Of a DNA stretch of 10,034 nt, positions 6,034 through 10,034 are shown in pieces. Made by a program: the position numbers and the translations under genes. Numbering within the stretch: position 1 is the stretch's first letter; each line of letters begins with the position of its first letter. The DNA comes from CAVYGM01 sp963768025 (GTDB lineage Bacteria > Bacteroidota > Bacteroidia > Cytophagales > Spirosomataceae), in the NCBI GenBank assembly GCA_963768025.1, contig CAVYGM010000017.1, positions 1-10,034 on the forward strand. The letters are read 5' to 3'. Under the pieces are notes generated by a model. That model did not search any database. It had not been told where the DNA came from and worked only from the letters and a program-made list of their open reading frames with translations.

Positions 6034-7094
6034 TGATGAAAAAAGTTTTTCTGTTTGCCTTGTCCGTGCTGTTTTGCTTCGTTGCAGCGGCGCAAAATGA
6101 ACTACCGGTACGTGGTCTGGCCGTTGCGGTACCGGACAAAGAGAATGTAGATCGGTTCGTGAAATTTATCAATGAAGAACTCGCTCCCCGAAATATCAAT
6201 ACGCTTATCCTGCGGGTAGACTATAATTTCAAATACAAAACGCATCCCGAACTGGCCGAAGAAAACGGTCTGTCCCAGGCCGACGTAGACAAACTGGTGG
6301 CGGCCTGCCAGAAACACAACATCGCCATCATTCCGCAGGTGAATCTGCTGGGGCATCAGTCGTGGCATTCCAAGGCCTCAAAATTGCTGGAAGTGTATCC
6401 CGAATTTGACGAAACGCCCGGCGTCCAACTGCCCGAAAAATATGAGTGGCCCAATGAAGACGGACTGTACTGCAAAAGCTATTGTCCCTTGCATCCGGAA
6501 GTACATAAGGTGGTTTTTGAAGTCATGGACGAAATCGTGGCGGCTTTCAAAGCCGATGCCTTTCATGCCGGCATGGACGAAGTGTTTTATATCGGACACG
6601 AAGATTGCCCGCGGTGCCAGGGACGGGACAAAGCCGAATTGTTTGCCGGGGAACTGACCAAAATTCGCAATCATCTGGCGTTGAAAAATAAGCGGTTGTG
6701 GATTTGGGGCGACCGCTTGATCGACGGCAAAACCACCGGCATCGGTCTTTGGGAAGGAAGTTATAACAATACCCACCGCGCCATTGACCTGATTCCGAAA
6801 GATGTCATGATCTGTGACTGGCATTACGAGCGCCCGGACCCCACCGCCGTCTATTTTGCCATGAAAGGCTTTGATGTAGCAACCTCGCCCTGGAAAAAAA
6901 CGCCGGTAGCTCTCCAACAAAAACAAATGATGCTCGACCTCCGAGCCAATTCAACCCCGGCCATGAAAGAACACTTCGTCGGCATTGTGCAGACCGTATG
7001 GAGCGGAGCGAGTGGTTTTTTGGATAGGTTCTACGCCGAAGGTGAGGAAGACAGCGATGCCAGGTGTTTTAAGGCTTTGTTTGCGAAGGAGTAG
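6030..7094 (+). CDS. Exported single-domain GH20-type beta-N-acetylhexosaminidase
   Basis: This 354-residue protein has a signal peptide (K-K-V-F-L-F-A-L-S-V-L-F-C-F-V-A-A-A-Q, cleavage probably before Q-N) and one TIM-barrel domain of glycoside hydrolase family 20 type. The key motif F-H-A-G-M-D-E-V carries the Asp-Glu pair (D183, E184) that in GH20 orients the substrate acetamido group and acts as general acid. Early barrel strands R-G-L-A-V-A-V and N-T-L-I-L-R-V-D-Y-N-F and the I-I-P-Q-V-N-L-L-G-H-Q-S strand fit the family, as does R-L-W-I-W-G-D-R. It lacks the N-terminal GH20b domain of typical 500-800-residue enzymes, so it is short for the family. Three Met codons open the frame (6030, 6033, 6036); the first overlaps the DUF5009 stop as ATGA. 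Export and coupling suggest it works on the acyltransferase's product in the periplasm. Confidence 0.75.
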   Translation: MMMKKVFLFALSVLFCFVAAAQNELPVRGLAVAVPDKENVDRFVKFINEELAPRNINTLILRVDYNFKYKTHPELAEENGLSQADVDKLVAACQKHNIAIIPQVNLLGHQSWHSKASKLLEVYPEFDETPGVQLPEKYEWPNEDGLYCKSYCPLHPEVHKVVFEVMDEIVAAFKADAFHAGMDEVFYIGHEDCPRCQGRDKAELFAGELTKIRNHLALKNKRLWIWGDRLIDGKTTGIGLWEGSYNNTHRAIDLIPKDVMICDWHYERPDPTAVYFAMKGFDVATSPWKKTPVALQQKQMMLDLRANSTPAMKEHFVGIVQTVWSGASGFLDRFYAEGEEDSDARCFKALFAKE

Positions 7095-7272
7095 GGTGGA
7101 TAGGATAAATGGATTTCTTGCCACAACGGAGACCTGTAACGGGTACGCCTGATTCGGGCCGCGTAGTTGGGGGTCGGAGTATTGGCTTTTCTTTTGACGC
7201 ACTTAGGTTTAGCGGATTAGCGGTAAGGATGTTGAATTTTCATTATCTTCGTTAGTATTATTAGATTCAAGT

Positions 7273-7515
7273 ATGATGGCTTTGTTGATAAGTGATGAAA
7301 TATTAGAAAAAGCGCAGATTTCCGAAAAGGAGCTTTTGCTCGATTTGGCTTGCTACCTCTACGATAAAAAGAAACTGAGCATGGGGATCGCCCGAGGCTT
7401 AGCCAATTTGAACCAGATTGAGTTTCAAATGGAATTGGCTAAAAGAGAAATTGACATTCACTACACCGAAGAAGATTTGCAAAAAGACTTGAAGAATCTT
7501 GGCATTAGTATCTAA
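7273..7515 (+). CDS. UPF0175 family antitoxin
   Basis: This 80-residue protein fits the UPF0175 family: L-L-I-S-D-E-I-L-E-K-A at the start, E-K-E-L-L-L-D-L-A-C-Y-L-Y-D-K-K-K-L-S-M-G-I-A (residues about 19-41), then L-A-N-L-N-Q-I-E-F-Q-M-E-L-A and a D-I-H-Y-T-E-E-D-L-Q-K-D-L tail. Family proteins are encoded just upstream of DUF3368 PIN-like proteins and are regarded as their antitoxins, with a DNA-binding helix-turn-helix core. Here the stop is five bases before the DUF3368 ATG. There are two adjacent start codons (7273 and 7276); which is used is not decided. A near-consensus -7 element (TATCTTCG, 7244-7251) lies 21 bases upstream. The gene is AT-richer than the CAZyme genes to its left. Confidence 0.82.
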   Translation: MMALLISDEILEKAQISEKELLLDLACYLYDKKKLSMGIARGLANLNQIEFQMELAKREIDIHYTEEDLQKDLKNLGISI

Positions 7516-7520
7516 TTTCA

Positions 7521-7991
7521 ATGATTGTAAGCGATACTTCTTCAATCAGTAATCTGCTGCAAATCGGCCTGATTGAGATTCTCCATACTTTGTACGGAGA
7601 GATAACCATAACGCCATCCGTTCAGCGGGAACTCTATCGCTTAGAAACCCACAAATCAGCACTGGCTGATTTAAATTGGGTAAAAGTAGTCAGCCTAAAG
7701 GATCGAAAATTAGTAAAAGAGCTTTTACTGGAATTGGATACAGGCGAATCGGAGTCGATCGCTCTTGCCCTGGAAAATCAGGCAGAATACCTAATTATCG
7801 ATGAATATAAAGGAAGGATGATCGCCGAGAACTTGGGACTGCCTATTGTCGGCATACTCGGCGTGTTGATTCAGGCAAAAAAGTACGGCATTATCGACGA
7901 TCTGAAAGATGAAATTGAAAAACTCCGTTCCGTTGGGTTTAGGCTAAATCAGAATTTGGTAAACTCGGTTCTGAACAGAATAGGAAAGTAA
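7521..7991 (+). CDS. DUF3368 PIN-like toxin
   Basis: This 156-residue protein has the ordered acidic residues of a PIN-fold RNase of the DUF3368 family: I-V-S-D-T-S-S-I-S-N-L (D5) at the N-terminus, L-D-T-G-E-S-E-S-I-A-L-A (E76, E78) in the middle, and L-I-I-D-E-Y-K-G-R-M-I-A-E-N-L-G-L (D94, E95) followed by the family's G-I-L-G-V-L-I-Q-A-K-K-Y-G-I-I. All expected catalytic positions are present, so it looks intact. Such proteins are predicted to cleave RNA in the cytoplasm and to be held in check by the UPF0175 partner, here five bases upstream in the same operon. It is unrelated at family level to the DUF5615 toxin at 631-972. Toxicity itself is inferred. Confidence 0.83.
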   Translation: MIVSDTSSISNLLQIGLIEILHTLYGEITITPSVQRELYRLETHKSALADLNWVKVVSLKDRKLVKELLLELDTGESESIALALENQAEYLIIDEYKGRMIAENLGLPIVGILGVLIQAKKYGIIDDLKDEIEKLRSVGFRLNQNLVNSVLNRIGK

Positions 7992-8077
7992 ATTAAAGCA
8001 GATTGCCAGGTCACTGTGTATTTCGAAAGGTTTAGCCTAATCCGTGGCCTGCGGCTCTTCCCTGACTCCTCCCAATA

Positions 8078-8503
8078 CTAGTCCTCATCGGGGTCGGGCA
8101 GGGCCTTGCCGCTGGCATCGAAGTACAGGTCTTTTCCCCCAACTTCGACCTCGTAGTATACCTGGCCGTTTTTCTTTATCTCTTCGGCTTCTTTGATTTT
8201 TTTTCCATTGAGGGCCGTTTTCACGGCTTCGGGCAGTTGTGAAACTGGTATTTCCCGTTCTACCTCCTGCTCTACACCCTGGGAATTGTACACCACCGAT
8301 ATTTCCTCGCTGTCCGCTAGCTCAAAGCTGACTTCATACTCGTCTGCTTCTTCTTTTTCCCACTCGATATCCCTGGCGTTGGGATAGCTTTTTTCGAAAG
8401 CAACCTTTACCGCCTGCGGTATCTGGTCGACACTGATCTCAGGGGCGCAGGATACCCCGGCCGCGCAGGCCGCCGTCAGAAGGGCTAGATTGATGATTTT
8501 CAT
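8078..8503 (-). CDS. Exported PepSY-like (DUF2874-type) protein with two repeats
   Basis: This 141-residue protein starts with a short hydrophobic signal (M-K-I-I-N-L-A-L-L-T-A-A-C-A-A-G-V-S-C) that contains two cysteines, C13 and C19, either of which might be a lipidation site. Neither is a perfect lipobox. The mature part holds two PepSY-like units: I-P-Q-A-V-K-V-A-F-E-K-S-Y-P-N-A (about 28-43) with the strands E-Y-E-V-S-F-E-L and S-V-V-Y-N-S-Q-G-V, and L-P-E-A-V-K-T-A-L-N-G-K (about 89-100) with Y-Y-E-V-E-V and L-Y-F-D-A-S-G-K. The protein is strongly acidic and ends P-D-P-D-E-D. Family members are periplasmic or outer-membrane-attached proteins of unclear function, often described as protease-inhibitor-like. 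It stands alone and converges with the DUF3368 gene across 86 bases. Confidence 0.75.
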   Translation of the reverse strand: MKIINLALLTAACAAGVSCAPEISVDQIPQAVKVAFEKSYPNARDIEWEKEEADEYEVSFELADSEEISVVYNSQGVEQEVEREIPVSQLPEAVKTALNGKKIKEAEEIKKNGQVYYEVEVGGKDLYFDASGKALPDPDED

Positions 8504-8617
8504 AGGTAAATGATACAGTAACGAGTGTAGTTAGAAATCTTTTAGGAAGACAAAAGCCTCTCCAAAGGGCAGGTCTTTTCCTGTTTTTCCGGTAGAGATG
8601 TACCACACAATACCGTG

Positions 8618-8760
8618 CCAGAACTCCTATAACCCCGTAGCTTGCAGTGTTCGACATTGTGCGTATGTCTTCTAAGGAAAACTGGGTACTAAAAATAAAT
8701 GACCGTCCGGCAGGTGTACCTGTGCGACGGACTTGCCACGAAGTTCATGCCGTATCGGAG
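8618..8760 (+). repeat. Degenerate intergenic repeat, copy 4
   Basis: ACATTGTGCGTATGTCTTC from 8654 differs from copy 1 by one base in 19. AAAATAAATGACCGTC follows with a one-base gap. The middle is a longer hairpin than in copy 1: CCGTC (8703-8707) pairs with GACGG (8726-8730) around a CAGGTGTACCTG palindrome. GGTGTACCTGTGCGACGG (8713-8730) is identical to copy 3. The ORF 8647-8862 that crosses it is not convincing as a gene. The surrounding gene-free stretch 8504-9054 otherwise holds only terminator-like structures. Confidence 0.6.
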
Positions 8761-8822
8761 ATCAATCAGAGGGAGAATCATTCACAAATGGCGGCAGGTT
8801 TTCCAGACCAAGCAGATGTTTT

Positions 8823-8847
8823 GGGCGACCGCCCGCTTTTTTTATTT
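8823..8847 (+). terminator. Possible weak intrinsic terminator
   Basis: GGGC-GACC-GCCC forms a four-base-pair GC stem followed by GCTTTTTTTATTT. The T run is good but the stem is short, and no clear gene ends just upstream on this strand, so this is a weak call. Confidence 0.25.
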
Positions 8848-8951
8848 AGGATCAGTTCCTGATACGAAATAAAATTGATTGCCATCCCCTGAGTATCCAC
8901 GGTCTCTTTGTCAGGATTTCCTCTCGAGAAGATTTGTAGTCAGGGTAACTA

Positions 8952-9003
8952 CCATAAAAAACAACCGCCAAAGAGTGAGTGCTTTTGGCGGTTGTTTTTA
9001 TGG
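8952..9003. terminator. Strong bidirectional intrinsic terminator
   Basis: The left arm 8952-8972 (CCATAAAAAACAACCGCC then AAA) and right arm 8983-9003 (TTTTGGCGGTTG then TTTTTATGG) form a nearly perfect stem of about 20 bp with one extra A on the left, and a ten-base loop (8973-8982). The GC core CAACCGCC/GGCGGTTG is flanked by A and T runs, so it can terminate in both directions. On the minus strand it lies about 50 bases after the stop of the broken exported-protein gene at 9055. Confidence 0.8.
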
Positions 9004-9054
9004 CAGAGGGCAATGCCCATGACTTGCGCATCCTTACATGTGAAGGTACCTATG

Positions 9055-9478
9055 CTACTGGTTAGCGGCTACCAATACCCGCTCGGGCATTTCGTAGAGT
9101 GCCTTGGTTGAAAGCCGCAATTGCTTGACCACCTCATCTTTTCCGTTCGAGACTACTACAGTGTATTGGCCGTCGCCCAACTCCGAAAAATTCAGGTTGC
9201 GGGCGTACTTGTGCTGCTTTTTACCTAGTTTGTCCTGGTACAAGACACTGCCCTGCTGGTCGAGGATTTTGATATTTACCACGTTCATTGCCCGTTTTTT
9301 CGATCCGTACATTCATGTTCAGGGAATTAATCACCCGGTACATCCCTACTTGGAAGGAGGATTTCTCGGGCTGGGCGGTGGACGAATCCGGCAGGGAATC
9401 AGAGGCGTGGGCGGTTTCCGTCAAGTTCAGAAAAAGGCCGAAAGAAGCGGCCATCAGGATGTGTTTTACAGTTTTCAT
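9055..9478 (-). pseudogene. Exported small hypothetical protein gene with a one-base frameshift
   Basis: Two minus-strand frames together make one protein. The upstream frame starts at ATG 9478 with a signal peptide (M-K-T-V-K-H-I-L-M-A-A-S-F-G-L-F, ending near H-A-S) and runs through F-Q-V-G-M-Y-R-V-I-N-S-L-N-M-N-V-R-I-E-K. The downstream frame continues A-M-N-V-V-N-I-K-I-L-D-Q-Q-G-S-V-L-Y-Q to a TAG at 9055, through D-G-Q-Y-T-V-V-V-S-N-G-K-D-E-V. The frames meet in an A6 run (T6 at 9295-9300 on the plus strand); five As would join them as R-I-E-K-R-A-M-N-V. The pattern (signal peptide, K-V-L/LY beta strands, 'DGxYTVxVSNG') resembles small Cytophagales periplasmic proteins of unknown role with an Ig-like/T9SS-sorting-like strand pattern. 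As written, translation from 9478 leaves the frame and stops near 9221. A sequencing error or slippage is possible. The strong terminator lies just downstream. Confidence 0.65.
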
Positions 9479-9653
9479 GGCTTTTTGGTTGTTTACTGGT
9501 TTTGATAAAATGAACACCTTATTAATTTTTCTCAGGAACAGAAAATAGAGTTAAGTATCTCCGCCTGCTTCCTGTCCATTAATTTACCAACGCTATGCCA
9601 GGATAGTTTTTGTTTGATTATCAATTGATTAGAGATCGTATGCGTAAAAATAG

Positions 9654-9689
9654 TGTTCGCTTACGAACATTTCTGTTCGCCCGTGGACA
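9654..9689. promoter_or_regulatory. Operator-like array of TGTTCG/CGAACA half-sites
   Basis: TGTTCG (9654-9659), four bases, CGAACA (9664-9669), four bases, TGTTCG (9674-9679), four bases, and a degraded TGGACA (9684-9689): alternating half-sites every ten bases, or one helical turn. The first two form a perfect palindrome. This looks like a binding site for a dimeric regulator. The nearest genes are the broken gene at 9478 (-) and the partial gene at 10011 (+); neither is close enough to assign. Between 9690 and 10010 I see no supportable gene. Confidence 0.4.
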
Positions 9690-10010
9690 CGGACGACTTG
9701 CACGCATTTGCCTATCCTCGATCGGTAACTTCACCATAGCCTGAGTCTTTTCATATTCTAACAGGGTACCTTATCTCATTCAGTGTTTCAACAGGGCTAC
9801 TCTTAACGAAGTCTCTTGAGCGGAGATTCGTTTCATATACACTGTCGCAGAATAGGGGTCTTTTACCTATGTTCGAGTAAAACCACCAGCCCGTTTGGGG
9901 ATACCAGGCCGGTGAGGCTGCGGCACTCATTGGCAACCCCCTCAGTATGGCGGTTAAAGATCCCGTACGTAGCGATCGCGATTTAGAATAGATAAAAATT
10001 CACAGGAATA

Positions 10011-10034
10011 ATGGCCTATTTAACACTGGACACC
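10011..10034 (+). CDS. Start of a gene running off the right edge
   Basis: ATG at 10011 opens M-A-Y-L-T-L-D-T and remains open to the window end. An AGGAAT stretch stands just upstream (CACAGGAATAATGG). The eight residues recall the N-terminus of alanine racemase-fold PLP enzymes, but eight residues cannot support a family call. The call rests on the start codon, its upstream sequence and the long gene-free stretch before it. Confidence 0.35.

Noticed and set aside
7095..7200. CTTGCCAC and GTACGCC words after the GH20 gene, as a possible fifth repeat copy
   Set aside because: The shared words are short and the spacing does not follow the other copies.
7244..7251. TATCTTCG as promoter of the UPF0175/DUF3368 module
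   Set aside because: One mismatch to TAnnTTTG and no -33 element at the right distance; mentioned under the antitoxin but not listed separately.
8647..8862. 71-codon plus-strand ORF across repeat copy 4
   Set aside because: Its sequence is that of a non-coding repeat, the composition is not protein-like, and it ends inside a terminator-like T run.
9586..9600. Sigma-54-like sequence on the minus strand (TGGCATAGCGTTGGT) about 110 bases ahead of the broken gene
   Set aside because: The -24/-12 spacing is one base short and the -12 GC is GG; only a partial match.
9751..9936. Minus-strand ORF with A-S-P-A-W-Y ... G-W-W-F ... S-P-V-E-T-L-N, faintly like the C-terminus of an FtsX-type ABC permease
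   Set aside because: The order of the three scraps fits, but spacing is wrong, there is no continuous similarity and no membrane segment. Too weak to call a relic without a search.
1..10034. tRNA, rRNA, CRISPR array, transposase
   Set aside because: I looked for T-loop-like GGTTCGAA words, regularly spaced direct repeats and DDE/serine recombinase motifs and found none.

Overview
The window looks like chromosomal DNA from a member of the Bacteroidota, most likely the Cytophagales (Spirosoma/Dyadobacter-type). The reasons are the Bacteroidota-type -7 promoter element (TAnnTTTG, two exact copies ahead of genes), signal peptides of Bacteroidota style ending in AQ, a DUF5009/HGSNAT-like membrane acyltransferase next to a short GH20 protein, a two-repeat PepSY-like periplasmic protein, and strong use of GGTACC. 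This assignment is inferred from protein families and composition; no rRNA marker is present.

Layout. (1) 2-439: AT-rich 3' end of an unknown gene that enters from the left. (2) 631-1217 (-): a DUF433 antitoxin / DUF5615 PIN-like toxin pair with a TAATG stop/start overlap, lying between two same-orientation copies of a degenerate intergenic repeat of roughly 135 bp. (3) 1556-3463 (+): a propionyl-CoA synthetase-like acyl-CoA ligase whose stop codon abuts a third, partial repeat copy. (4) 3574-4455 (-): a secreted GH16 glycoside hydrolase. (5) 4650-7094 (+), divergent from the GH16 gene: a small basic 51-residue ORF, then a DUF5009/heparan-alpha-glucosaminide N-acetyltransferase-like membrane protein that overlaps by four bases (ATGA) with a secreted single-domain GH20-type hexosaminidase. 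(6) 7273-7991 (+): a second toxin-antitoxin pair from other families (UPF0175 antitoxin, DUF3368 PIN-like toxin). (7) 8078-8503 (-): a PepSY-like exported protein. (8) 8504-9054: non-coding DNA with a fourth repeat copy and a strong bidirectional terminator. (9) 9055-9478 (-): an exported small protein gene broken by a one-base frameshift in an A6 run. (10) 9479-10010: largely empty DNA with a TGTTCG-N4-CGAACA operator-like array. (11) 10011-10034: the first eight codons of a gene running off the right edge.

How the genes may work together. The acyltransferase and GH20 pair are translationally coupled. They suggest an 'acetylate, then cleave' route for polymers with terminal glucosamine: cytosolic acetyl-CoA re-N-acetylates the terminal sugar through the membrane enzyme, and the periplasmic hexosaminidase removes the resulting GlcNAc. 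This parallels the lysosomal HGSNAT step but is an inference. The divergent GH16 gene adds a second polysaccharide-degrading activity. The acyl-CoA ligase is a stand-alone propionate/acetate activation gene. The two TA modules and the repeats make the flanks look like accessory, recombination-prone DNA. Nothing here is clearly a new defence system; the best leads are the repeat family around the first TA module, the coupled acyltransferase-GH20 pair with its small upstream ORF, and the frameshifted exported protein.
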